A program made the translations under genes and the position numbers. 64,000 nt of DNA from Palsa-1392 sp963819975 (lineage in GTDB: Bacteria; Verrucomicrobiota; Verrucomicrobiia; Chthoniobacterales; UBA10450), in NCBI GenBank assembly GCA_963819975.1, contig CAWFYE010000007.1, positions 434,001 to 498,000 of the forward strand. The letters run 5' to 3'. The first letter of the stretch is position 1, and every line of letters begins with the position of its first letter. Under the pieces are notes generated by a model. It was not told where the DNA came from. It ran no database searches and saw nothing but the letters and a program-made list of their open reading frames with translations. Shown piece by piece: positions 35,327 to 43,950 of the stretch.

Positions 35327-37591
35327 TCAGCGCTTCACCGCTTCGAGATTGACGATGGTTTCCGGCACCGGGATGACCTCGTAGTTCGCGAAGCCGAACT
35401 CATCGCTCCGCGCAAAGAGCGTCTTATCGCCAGACTTGTAAACGCTCCACGAGAGCGGGCCGTTGCCGAATTCTTCGACCACCTTGCCGCCCTTGATCTC
35501 ATACGCCGCTGGCAAGCCCTGATAGGAATCCTGTTTGGCGAAACCGAAGTGTGTCGGTTGGTTGTCGCGCGGATTGATGTTCCAGAAGGTCCGCTGGCCG
35601 TTCTTCTGCCAGACGATGCGGAAGATCGAACCGGTGACGTTGTTCTTCAGCCAGATGTTTTTTTCCACGATCAGGGCCGTCAATGCGGCATCGTCGAGCG
35701 GAGAGACGCCCTTCTTTTTCAAGTCGGCAATGCTGACTCCACCTGGTTTCGCGGCTTTCTTCGCCTCGGCGGTCGGGGTGAACCAGATGGGCGAACTCCA
35801 GGCGCGTTCCTCCACCGTGGCCGGCACATTTTCCGGTGGGAGGATGCCCACTTCCTTGGCCTGAATGGTCGTCCAGCGCGGGGTCGGGATTTCGAGAACT
35901 CGCGCGTAGTAAAAGGCATCGACGGTCGGGTCGAATTCAGGATCGGTCCAGACGGTCTTCAATTCCACCGAGCCGATGCTGTTCGTGTAGCTGGCGTTTT
36001 TCAGGTCTACAGTCGAGCCGATTGCAGGGACCCGGCCGGTGATGAAATCCGGCTTGCGGTCGCCTGCCCAAACCACGTCAAAGATCTTTTCAAAGCTCTG
36101 GCCGCTCTTCGACCAGCCTTTGACGATCTGGACGCGGTCAAGATTTCCGGAGGTTGGATCTTTCACCGCCCAGACCAGGAAACTCGGCGCCGCGCCGGCC
36201 TTCGGTGCGGGCAGATCGCCGCCCATCGGCACGCCTTTGGAGTAGGCATCCTTGACCCAGTCCTTTGCGTCCAAAGCCTGTGGCGCATAGTCGAAGCCAC
36301 CGAAAAACCGCACCTTAATCCGTGGGCCACTGGTCGCGAAAGTCTCCTTGCGTTTCATGCCCTCGAAGAGCGAAGCCCGCGTGTTTTCCTCCGCCCAAAT
36401 CGCGGAAAGGCCCGCGGGATTCATGAGGCGAATGTCGCCGCCGGCGAAGATATGACCGGCCATGCGTTCCTTCAGCCCGCCGTCTTCCAGTGCGTGGCCA
36501 CCGAAGTAATTGTCCTGGCGATACGGTGCCGCGCCGTTGTGCGAGTCCGAGCCAGCCACGATGCCGGTCTTGTAGGGATTGTACCCCTTGGTGTCCTGCA
36601 TCGTGAGGCCATTCTTGAGAGCGTCACGAAGATAACTACCGGGGATTTTCGGGAACCGCCCCTGCGGATCGCCCAACAGGTAAGACATGATTTCGTAGTT
36701 GGCGAATTCGTCATTGGGCGAAAGCAGCGGGTGCGTTTCCGATTGCCCCTTGATCTGCTTGATCTCGATCAGCGGTTCGTTGCGCATCCGCGACTCGGCC
36801 CACGCCTGATCGATTGGACGACCCTTAAAATCGACTTCCGTCGGATACATCAGGCCGTCGGAGACGTTGGCGTTGTGCGAGATGGCGAGGAGCTCGATGC
36901 CCTGCTTGCGCTGCTCGTCCATCCAAGCCCAGAGATCTTCCGGCGCCTGCGAATCGAAGGAACTGAACGGCATCTTCGGCAGGTGCGCGGAATCCTTGAA
37001 GAAGATGTTCCGGTGCAAATTCGCGTTGTTCGGCGTCGAGGTCCATTCGTAGGAATTGAAGGCGGTGAACTTGCCAGGCTCGTTGGCCGCATCGGCGGCG
37101 GCGTTATTCTTGTCCCAGACCGATCCCGCGAGCGCGGGCGCGACGAGTTCGGGGATCGGCTTGTTCGTGATCATGGTCTGGCTAAGGAAAAGGTAGATTC
37201 GCTGAACATCAGCCTTGTCATGCACAACCAGCTTTTTGCCCAGCTCCGTTTTGCTCAGCGGCGAGCCGGGGGTGTTCGCCACCTGGATGACGCCAACATA
37301 TTCGGAGTGATCGGTTACGCCCATCCAATCGAGCGGCTGTTTGATCTTCATTTCAAAGCCGAGCGCGTGCTTGAGCGGCTTACCCTTGGCGTATTCGTAG
37401 GCTTCGGCGGGCGTGCTCTTGGTGTCGCCGAAAATGAAGGCGTCAAACGACCAACTCGTGTGGAGATGGGTCTCGCCGTAGTAGGCTTCCCGTTCCGGGT
37501 TGGGCGCGGCTACCACGAGCGGCGATGCGGTTAGCAATAACGTTGCACTGGCGCCGAGCGCGAAGGCGAAAGCAGCTTTTGGTTTTTTCAT
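35327..37591 (-). CDS. DUF3604 domain protein (PHP-like)
   Basis: 754 residues with signal peptide (FAFALGASATLLLTASPLVVA). DUF3604 spans almost all of it: YYGETHLHTSWSFDA, MGVTDHSEYVGV, AFNSYEWTST, LLAISHNANVSDG and GIVAGSDSHNG. The His/Asp pattern is that of PHP metal-dependent phosphoesterases. Substrate unknown; such genes often travel with sulfatases, PpiC and HupE. A DosR-like box lies 53 bp upstream. Confidence 0.92.
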   Translation of the reverse strand: MKKPKAAFAFALGASATLLLTASPLVVAAPNPEREAYYGETHLHTSWSFDAFIFGDTKSTPAEAYEYAKGKPLKHALGFEMKIKQPLDWMGVTDHSEYVGVIQVANTPGSPLSKTELGKKLVVHDKADVQRIYLFLSQTMITNKPIPELVAPALAGSVWDKNNAAADAANEPGKFTAFNSYEWTSTPNNANLHRNIFFKDSAHLPKMPFSSFDSQAPEDLWAWMDEQRKQGIELLAISHNANVSDGLMYPTEVDFKGRPIDQAWAESRMRNEPLIEIKQIKGQSETHPLLSPNDEFANYEIMSYLLGDPQGRFPKIPGSYLRDALKNGLTMQDTKGYNPYKTGIVAGSDSHNGAAPYRQDNYFGGHALEDGGLKERMAGHIFAGGDIRLMNPAGLSAIWAEENTRASLFEGMKRKETFATSGPRIKVRFFGGFDYAPQALDAKDWVKDAYSKGVPMGGDLPAPKAGAAPSFLVWAVKDPTSGNLDRVQIVKGWSKSGQSFEKIFDVVWAGDRKPDFITGRVPAIGSTVDLKNASYTNSIGSVELKTVWTDPEFDPTVDAFYYARVLEIPTPRWTTIQAKEVGILPPENVPATVEERAWSSPIWFTPTAEAKKAAKPGGVSIADLKKKGVSPLDDAALTALIVEKNIWLKNNVTGSIFRIVWQKNGQRTFWNINPRDNQPTHFGFAKQDSYQGLPAAYEIKGGKVVEEFGNGPLSWSVYKSGDKTLFARSDEFGFANYEVIPVPETIVNLEAVKR

Positions 37592-37643
37592 AATCTTCTT
37601 CTGGATATATTTGAAACCTGAGCGAAACCGCGAGGCGCGGATA

Positions 37644-37659
37644 TTGGACTTTGGTCGTA
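37644..37659. promoter_or_regulatory. DosR-box-like palindrome, site 7 (variant)
   Basis: TTGGACTTTGGTCGTA, 53 bp upstream of DUF3604; the same 16-mer as at 33126. Confidence 0.6.
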
Positions 37660-37707
37660 CCCGTCGAGAACACTCGAACCGCTCCTTGGCGCGCCACCTC
37701 CGATGAC

Positions 37708-38736
37708 TTACTTGTCGTGCCGATGCTTTTTCTTGTGCTTGACCGCTTTTTCGTCCACGTCGAGCGCGAGCTTTTCAGAGCTGCCTTCGGCGCGGTCTTC
37801 CAGGTCGGCGAAAAGGCCCTCGTCAGAAAGATCGAGGGGATGGGAGTTTTCCCAGTCGTGTTTAGCCACTTTGTGCAGACGCTCGACGATCTCGTCGTCG
37901 TAAACTTCGATCGCCAGCTCGCGCCGATCGTCGAAACTCCCCGGCGCGAGATTGATTGAGCCGATAATCGCCCGCACGCCGTCGGCCAGGAGCATCTTGC
38001 CGTGGAGCTTAAGGCCTTTGAGTTTGTGAATCTTGATCCCGACGTCGTCCATGATGCGAAGACCGCCGACGCCTTCGACCAGCTTCTCCTTTTTCAGAGA
38101 ATGCGGCGGACGCGCCATGATGTGAACCTTCACACCGCGTACCGCAGCGCGGACGAGACGCTCAATGATGACGGAATCCTGGTAGCGCTCGTTTTGCACG
38201 AAGAGCGTATGCTTGGCGTCGTCGATCAGGCGGGCGATGCGTTCGCGGCCGTTTCCGCGGCACCAGATGAGGTGGGCGTTCTCGGGATTGAATTCCTCCC
38301 GATTCCAGTCGGCCTCAAAGCCAGCGATGACTTCGTCGACCTCATGTTTGTGTGAGGTGACGATCGCATAGTCGCGGGTCACGGTGAGATTTTTTGTTTC
38401 CCAGTTGAGCGATTTTACAAAGGCGGTCTCATCGTCGAGCACGAGGGATTTCTCGTGCGTGATACCGAAGTCAGGATTGCTATCCTTGACCTCGATCCCG
38501 GCCTTCTCGAGCGCACTGCGCGTTTCCGCGTTTTCTTCTTCGCCGCTGCGGCGCGCGGGATTGAGCATGACGCGGACCTTAAGTCCCCGGTCTTTTGCGT
38601 CCTTCATCGCCTTGATCAGATCGGGGTCGGAGAAGATGAACATCTTGACTCGAACGGATTTCTTTGCGGCGTTAATTGCGTCGATGATCGGCTTTCCGGT
38701 ATCGTCGGGCAGAACGATGATGGAGCGGTGAGACAT
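37708..38736 (-). CDS. Phospholipase D-like family protein
   Basis: 342 residues without an evident signal peptide. Two HKD-type motifs: ITHEKSLVLDD in the first half and LHGKMLLADGVRAIIGSINL in the second. This fits a cytoplasmic PLD-superfamily enzyme (cardiolipin synthase-like or nuclease-like; not resolvable). The C-terminus is Lys/His-rich. It lies 24 bp after the ABC gene on the same strand. Confidence 0.87.
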   Translation of the reverse strand: MSHRSIIVLPDDTGKPIIDAINAAKKSVRVKMFIFSDPDLIKAMKDAKDRGLKVRVMLNPARRSGEEENAETRSALEKAGIEVKDSNPDFGITHEKSLVLDDETAFVKSLNWETKNLTVTRDYAIVTSHKHEVDEVIAGFEADWNREEFNPENAHLIWCRGNGRERIARLIDDAKHTLFVQNERYQDSVIIERLVRAAVRGVKVHIMARPPHSLKKEKLVEGVGGLRIMDDVGIKIHKLKGLKLHGKMLLADGVRAIIGSINLAPGSFDDRRELAIEVYDDEIVERLHKVAKHDWENSHPLDLSDEGLFADLEDRAEGSSEKLALDVDEKAVKHKKKHRHDK

Positions 38737-38760
38737 GGTGTGGGCGAGTTAGATGATGAG

Positions 38761-40608
38761 CTAGGCGGCGGGCGTGGAGCCGGCCTGGATGCGGTAAAGG
38801 TCGGCGTAGATTTCGTTGCGGGCAATCAATTCGTCATGAGTCCCTTCTTCGGCGACGTAACCGCCTTTGAGGACGACGATCTTGTGCGCGTCGCGAATCG
38901 TGCTGAGGCGGTGTGCGATGGTGATGACAGTACGGCCTTCCATTAATCTCTCGAGGGCCTCCATGACGACCTTCTCCGACTCAGTGTCGAGCGCGGCGGT
39001 TGGCTCGTCCAGGATAAGAATGGGAGAGTTACGGACGACAGCGCGCGCAATGCCAATGCGTTGCCGCTGACCTCCCGAGAGCGTGAGACCGCGTTCGCCG
39101 ACGAGCGAATCGTAACCATGGGGCATTTGCGAAATGAATTCGTGCGCATTAGCCATCTTCGCGGCTTCGATGATCTCCTCCGGCGTCGCGTCGGTCCGGC
39201 CGTAGGCGATATTCTCGCGAATGGTGCCAACGAATAGCACGGTTTCCTGGAGAACGAAGCCGACCTGGTTGCGCAGACCGTGGAGTTTGTATTCCGCGAC
39301 ATCTGTGCCATCAACCAGCACACGACCTTGTGTGGGATCGTAGAAGCGTGGGATGAGCGAAAGGATCGTCGATTTGCCGCCGCCAGTCGGGCCGCAAACG
39401 CCGACGCGCATTCCGGGTTTGATCGTGAGGTTGATATCGCGCAGAACGGGCGCGGCAGGGTCGTAGGCAAAGGCGACGTGCTCGAAAGCGATTTCGCCCT
39501 TCAATTCGCCAGGATCACGCGCCTCGGGCTTTTCCGGAATGATCGAATCGGCATCGAGGATCATCTGAACACGATCGAGCCCGACCGCAGCCTGGGCGAT
39601 GGCATTGGTCATCTTCGCGAGGTCCTGAACCGGCTTGAAGAACTTGTTCAAGTAAGAGAGGAAGACAGTTAGAGAACCGATGGTCATGGCGTCGCTTAGG
39701 ATCAGCCCCGCGCCGCGCCAGAGGACGAAGGCAACACAGCACGCGACCGTGACCGACACGATAGGCGAGAGGAGCGACTTGACGCGCCGCGCCCGGAGCG
39801 AGGCTTGCACGGTCTGCAAGCTCACGGCCTTAAGCCGATCCTCTTCCGAATCCTCACGCCCGTAGGCCTTGACCGAGCGCTCGGATTGCAAGCCCTGTTC
39901 GACAACGCTGACGATTTCGGCCTGCTGTTTGCGCACTTCGTGGGTCGCCTTTTTTACCGCCTTCTTGAAGTGCGAGATAAAGAAGAGGAGCGCTGGGGTG
40001 ACGACGACGACGATGAGTGCGAAGTCGAAGTTAAGGTAAAGCATCACCCCGAGCATCCCGAAGATGGTGAGCGCATCGACGAGAATGCTGAGGAGGGCGG
40101 TCGAGGCGAAGCTTTGGATTGTACTCACATCGGAAGTGATCGTGCTCACCATGTTGCCGATTTGATGGTTGTCGTAATAACTCAGCGAGAGCCGCTGGAG
40201 ATGGTGATAGAGCTTTTGTCGAAGGTCATTCGCGACGTATTGCGCGACGCTCTCGGTAAAATAGTTGTCGATGTAACTTGCGACGGCGCCAATCGCGGCG
40301 ATCAGGATCGCAGCAAGTGCGGCCACCCCCGCCAGGGCCAGGGTGTGTTCTCCGGAGGAGAAGTCGCGCAGCCAGGTCAAAAACTCGGGCAGCTTGTGTT
40401 TCCCGACGGCATTGTCGATGATGATCTTGAGCGGCCAGGGTGCGGCGATGCTCATGGCCGTCTCGATCAGCATGGCGAGGAAAACCACGATCAGCCATTT
40501 GCGGTACGGATGGACCAGTTCTAGGACGAACCGGAACATGCTTTTGGAAGCGGCTCCTTTTGGCGGAAGAGGCGCGATTACGGCAGCGGTATCGGTTGCA
40601 TCACTCAT
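38761..40608 (-). CDS. ABC transporter, fused permease and ATPase (MsbA-like half transporter)
   Basis: 615 residues: six-helix type I exporter domain in residues 30-330, then the ATPase domain with Walker A GPTGGGKST, signature LSGGQRQRIGIARA and Walker B ILILDEPTAALD. It likely dimerises and exports a lipid, drug or peptide. No partner gene indicates the substrate. Together with the PLD gene it may act on membrane lipids (inference). Confidence 0.94.
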   Translation of the reverse strand: MSDATDTAAVIAPLPPKGAASKSMFRFVLELVHPYRKWLIVVFLAMLIETAMSIAAPWPLKIIIDNAVGKHKLPEFLTWLRDFSSGEHTLALAGVAALAAILIAAIGAVASYIDNYFTESVAQYVANDLRQKLYHHLQRLSLSYYDNHQIGNMVSTITSDVSTIQSFASTALLSILVDALTIFGMLGVMLYLNFDFALIVVVVTPALLFFISHFKKAVKKATHEVRKQQAEIVSVVEQGLQSERSVKAYGREDSEEDRLKAVSLQTVQASLRARRVKSLLSPIVSVTVACCVAFVLWRGAGLILSDAMTIGSLTVFLSYLNKFFKPVQDLAKMTNAIAQAAVGLDRVQMILDADSIIPEKPEARDPGELKGEIAFEHVAFAYDPAAPVLRDINLTIKPGMRVGVCGPTGGGKSTILSLIPRFYDPTQGRVLVDGTDVAEYKLHGLRNQVGFVLQETVLFVGTIRENIAYGRTDATPEEIIEAAKMANAHEFISQMPHGYDSLVGERGLTLSGGQRQRIGIARAVVRNSPILILDEPTAALDTESEKVVMEALERLMEGRTVITIAHRLSTIRDAHKIVVLKGGYVAEEGTHDELIARNEIYADLYRIQAGSTPAA

Positions 40609-40779
40609 TTTTGGCGGTGTGGCGAGTTAGATTGCCGGCCGATGTCCCGCTGTGCTTAGATGACAAAGTCATTGTTGTCTTTCCGAAGTTGACTTCCGCT
40701 CACGTGACGACCTGCCGCAGGATTCGAACTCGAGCAGCGCAATCTCGAGACGTTGTCACGGTCTGAGAGTATCTACCTG

Positions 40780-41709
40780 TTAGAAGCTAAAGGTCAGGCC
40801 AAGCTCCGGGCCATAGTACCAGCCTTGGATGTTGCCCTTGTTATTCGAGCCGAGATTCTGCCACTGACCGCGAGCGCGATAGCCAAAATCGAGAGAGGTG
40901 TTGCGCATGATTTGCCAGGCGATCGCGGTCTCAAGTTCGCAATCCCAGTTATTCGAATCGACAAAGCCAAAGCCGCCGACGTCGCCACGGAGGATGGCAT
41001 GAAGCTTCGGGCCCAAGGTCCAACTGCTCTTCAAGCCAATCATCGGCTCGATGAAAGCGCGGCCGCGGCTGGTGTTGAAATTGATCACCTGCCCGATCTC
41101 ACCCGGGTTGGCTGATGCCTGAATTCTGATTGTGCCATCAATGGAATTGGTCAACCAGTTGACCCGACCGCCGCCATAGAGCACGAAAGAGACATTGGAA
41201 GTCGGGCCCAGGGGAGCGGTTCCGAGGACAAACTGCGGTCCGAAACTGACCTGCCCGGTCCCAAAACGATCGGTCACGCTGGACGATGCGGTGATGTCGA
41301 CCCGGTCGCGGAAGATGAGCCTGGAATCGCTGTTGTTGGCCGTGTCTTTGCCGAAAATCCAGTAGCCATCAAGGAATCCACCCCAGCGCCCTTTCATCGC
41401 CTCGAGGCGCCCGGCGATCGAAAGCACGTAGAAGTCGCTGCTAAAGTTGCCGAGCGTGTCCCACCACGGCTGGACGACGGAAAAGTCGCCTCCGATCGTC
41501 CGGTTGCCGATCGTCACGTTGGGCAACGAAATGTCGGCATTGACCGTCGGCAGCCAAACATAGGGAGTAAAGGTAACCTGCCATTCGTCCTGACTGAGCG
41601 GTTTGGTTTCCTGCTGGATGGGAATCTCCTTTTCATCCTGTCCGGCATGGCCTGAGGTAATGCAAAGACAGAGGGATGTGCTAACGAGTGCTGTCAGTAT
41701 CGATTTCAT
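40780..41709 (-). CDS. Predicted outer-membrane beta-barrel protein
   Basis: 309 residues from ATG 41709, signal peptide SILTALVSTSLCLCITSGHA. The rest alternates short amphipathic strands, e.g. WQVTFTPYVWLPTVNADI and LHAILRGDVGGFGFV, and ends in LTFSF, a C-terminal Phe typical of Bam-inserted barrels. It follows the SYLF gene by 31 bp. Function unknown. Confidence 0.75.
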   Translation of the reverse strand: MKSILTALVSTSLCLCITSGHAGQDEKEIPIQQETKPLSQDEWQVTFTPYVWLPTVNADISLPNVTIGNRTIGGDFSVVQPWWDTLGNFSSDFYVLSIAGRLEAMKGRWGGFLDGYWIFGKDTANNSDSRLIFRDRVDITASSSVTDRFGTGQVSFGPQFVLGTAPLGPTSNVSFVLYGGGRVNWLTNSIDGTIRIQASANPGEIGQVINFNTSRGRAFIEPMIGLKSSWTLGPKLHAILRGDVGGFGFVDSNNWDCELETAIAWQIMRNTSLDFGYRARGQWQNLGSNNKGNIQGWYYGPELGLTFSF

Positions 41710-41740
41710 TGTCTGATGGGTATTCGTCTCCCTAACGTTC

Positions 41741-42283
41741 TCAATCAAGTCTCATGATTTTGGAGCCTTGGATTCCCATCCCGGCCATCAGGCCTTTTTG
41801 ATCGAAGGTGAACGCATAAATTCCGCTGTGCAGGGTGTCGGTGGAAAAGGTTTTGGCCATCCCCTGATCAACCAATACGACACTGGGCCCGGTGCCGATC
41901 TCCCATCCCCGGGTCTGATTGATCCAATCGACCGCCTTCCGATTCATGAAAAAGAGTGCGTAGCCAAATTTCTGGACTCCGGCCTGCAGGCCGTAGGAGG
42001 CGGCAAAGGTGCGATAGTGTCCGGTGCGTTCACCATTCACAAAAAGGACACCATCGCCTCCCTGTCCACCAAAGATGAACCCCGCCTTTACGACATCCGG
42101 AAAGACAAGCACCGCGACGGCTTTTTCGGAGGCTCTGCGGGCGGCCGAGTTGTGCTCAACCAGCCGTCGCAGCGCAGCACGCGATTCGCTGGTCAACTCG
42201 TCGGCCGATGCAGTCGAGATTGCGAGCGACGCTGCGACGGCAAGGAGGAGGGCGGCGAACCCGAATTTTGATTTAGTGGTCAT
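41741..42283 (-). CDS. SYLF/YSC84 domain lipid-binding protein
   Basis: 180 residues with signal peptide. The domain is clear: KAVAVLVFPDVVKAGFIFGGQGGDGVLF, TFAASYGLQAGVQKFGYALFFMN and GTGPSVVLVDQGMAKTFS. SYLF proteins bind phosphoinositide-like or other lipids; bacterial forms are periplasmic with unknown role. It is in the middle of a three-gene operon of envelope proteins. Confidence 0.88.
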   Translation of the reverse strand: MTTKSKFGFAALLLAVAASLAISTASADELTSESRAALRRLVEHNSAARRASEKAVAVLVFPDVVKAGFIFGGQGGDGVLFVNGERTGHYRTFAASYGLQAGVQKFGYALFFMNRKAVDWINQTRGWEIGTGPSVVLVDQGMAKTFSTDTLHSGIYAFTFDQKGLMAGMGIQGSKIMRLD

Positions 42284-42333
42284 GTTGCGTTCTTTCGTTT
42301 CTTCTCAGGATCGGCTGATGTGACAGCCTGCTC

Positions 42334-43284
42334 TTATTTGGCGTAGGTTCCGGGAACTGGTCCCGGCTTTGGTTTGGCGGTCGGATAAAGGAGAGTGAAG
42401 TTCAAGCGTGCGCCCCAGGTCGGGCCGTAGCGTGGAGTGTCGGCGTAATATTTCCCCCCAATCTGGATGCTGACCGGTTGTTTCCCGAGCTTCAGGATCT
42501 GGCTGATTTGCACGATAAGTGGAATTGTCCATTGCTCGCCCTCGGCCGCCTCCCAGTTGGCTGTCATCTCCGAACTCACAGTGAAGGTGGTATGAGTTTT
42601 GGTCGTGTAGGCAACGAAAGGCTGGAGATACATCTGGCTGACATTACTGCGATGTTCCTCTTCGACCACCGACCAGAGCTGGTTGACCAGCGCGCCCGCA
42701 GTCCAGCCTCCCGCCTGTTTCAACACGACCGCGGTCGGTCCGATCGAGAAAGTTCCAGTGCCGAGGAAGGGATGCGTTCCTGTGGGATAGAGGAAGACCG
42801 GCCCGACGCCCCAAACCAATCCGAAAGGTCCCGGTTTTTTTGGCGAGAAGAAGAAGCTCTGCGTCGTATCGCTCAGGCCCCATTGGAAGCGATTTTGGGG
42901 TGGACTTCCCGGCGGTGGATTGGCGGTATAGAAAAGATCATATTGCGAAACGATCGGCAGAATCGTCCGCACGATGACATTCCAATCCTTGCTCAGCGAG
43001 ATGGGAATGACAGGCTGGATGTTAAGCGTAAATTTATAGCCGTCGCCGGTCGGTCCATAGCCCCAGTCCTCATTTGCCTGAAACGGAACGCTAATCAGCG
43101 AAGAGATGGGATTCGCCAGTTGCTTGGCGAGTTGGTCGGCTGGATCTCCACCGGCCTCTGCTTCTGCGGGTTCGCCGGTTGCCATTCCGTCTGCGTTCAC
43201 CTTTGGGGATTCCGCGGCGGAGACGAATTGAAGAGGCAGAAAAATAATTGTCGCGAGCAGACGTGCAATCTGTCCTGTTTTCAT
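42334..43284 (-). CDS. Predicted outer-membrane protein (MetA-pathway/transporter-like)
   Basis: 316 residues from ATG 43284, with a signal peptide (LLATIIFLPLQFVSAAES). It has SLISVPFQANEDWGYGPTGDG, LNIQPVIPISLSKDWNVIVRTILPI and GVGPVFLYPT, a pattern common to soil-bacterial outer-membrane 'neuromedin U/MetA-like' proteins. Function unknown. First gene of an operon with SYLF and the barrel at 40780. A near-perfect DosR-like box lies 37 bp upstream. Confidence 0.76.
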   Translation of the reverse strand: MKTGQIARLLATIIFLPLQFVSAAESPKVNADGMATGEPAEAEAGGDPADQLAKQLANPISSLISVPFQANEDWGYGPTGDGYKFTLNIQPVIPISLSKDWNVIVRTILPIVSQYDLFYTANPPPGSPPQNRFQWGLSDTTQSFFFSPKKPGPFGLVWGVGPVFLYPTGTHPFLGTGTFSIGPTAVVLKQAGGWTAGALVNQLWSVVEEEHRSNVSQMYLQPFVAYTTKTHTTFTVSSEMTANWEAAEGEQWTIPLIVQISQILKLGKQPVSIQIGGKYYADTPRYGPTWGARLNFTLLYPTAKPKPGPVPGTYAK

Positions 43285-43320
43285 CGAGGCTAATCTGAGG
43301 AATTCGAGAACGAACGAATA

Positions 43321-43336
43321 TGGGACCTTAGTCCCA
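43321..43336. promoter_or_regulatory. DosR-box-like palindrome, site 8
   Basis: TGGGACCTTAGTCCCA, with GGGAC-N4-GTCCC intact and A/T beyond each arm. 37 bp upstream of the outer-membrane protein start, closest to the DosR consensus centre. Confidence 0.75.
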
Positions 43337-43384
43337 TGCGAAGGAAGCTGGCGCGGATTTCGCCCCAAGGGCCGTCGCGGCGGT

Positions 43385-43816
43385 CTAGCCAGCTGCCGCC
43401 TTGCAGACGAGCTGGAGGAAGGCCTCGTCGTCGAACGGTTTTGAGAGGAAACCGAACGCGCCCGCCTCGAATGCCGCCTGACGAACGGAGGGATCATCCC
43501 GTCCGCTAATGAAGATGATGCGGGTTTCCGGCGACTTGTTCCGTAGAATCGCCTGCACTTCCAGCCCATTCATGTCGGGCATCCAAACGTCGAGAATAGC
43601 TACCCGACATGGCGCCCGCCCGACGTTGGAAAGAAAGTCTGCGGGATGGCTGAACTTTTCTACCTCGAAGCCCTCCGATTTGAGCAGGCGATCCAGGGCC
43701 TTGAGCATCGAAAGATCGTCATCGAGGACGCAAATCGAGGCCTTCTCGAAGGCGCACATCTTAAAGTTCGCTTCGGCGAAGGCTTTTGGAGGATAAATTA
43801 CAGTTGGCATTATCAT
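43385..43816 (-). CDS. Receiver-only response regulator A
   Basis: 143 residues from ATG 43816. The CheY-like fold shows the acidic pair DDD near 32-34, the phosphorylation Asp76 in LDVWMPDMNG, and Lys126 in SKPFD. No output domain follows. It probably relays phosphate or competes for the kinase at 43951 just upstream. A second ATG at 43810 is possible. It is paralogous to receiver B (48302). A perfect DosR-like box lies 45 bp upstream. Confidence 0.88.
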   Translation of the reverse strand: MIMPTVIYPPKAFAEANFKMCAFEKASICVLDDDLSMLKALDRLLKSEGFEVEKFSHPADFLSNVGRAPCRVAILDVWMPDMNGLEVQAILRNKSPETRIIFISGRDDPSVRQAAFEAGAFGFLSKPFDDEAFLQLVCKAAAG

Positions 43817-43860
43817 GCAAGCGGCGGCGCCAGTTTCGGATATCTGGGCGGGGATAGACA

Positions 43861-43876
43861 TGGGACCTTGGTCCCA
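43861..43876. promoter_or_regulatory. DosR-box-like palindrome, site 9
   Basis: Perfect TGGGACCTTGGTCCCA between the kinase stop and the receiver A start, 45 bp upstream of the receiver, giving it a promoter of its own. Confidence 0.75.
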
Positions 43877-43950
43877 CATAGCCGCGGGGTCCCGACATAC
43901 GGCGTCGCTCCCTTTGATTCGAAGGGCGGCCAGCGGCCAGATGCCTGCGC

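Noticed and set aside
35237..37534. A 765-codon rightward open frame
   Set aside because: It is antisense to the DUF3604 gene, has no domain features, and arises from GC-rich codon bias. The same holds for long antisense frames at 20060-21667, 22801-24318 and 53046-54002.
40700..40760. A GTTCGAATCC-like T-loop (minus strand) suggesting a tRNA 3' end or an att site
   Set aside because: No T-stem, acceptor stem or CCA, and it does not match the tRNA-Thr at 12224.
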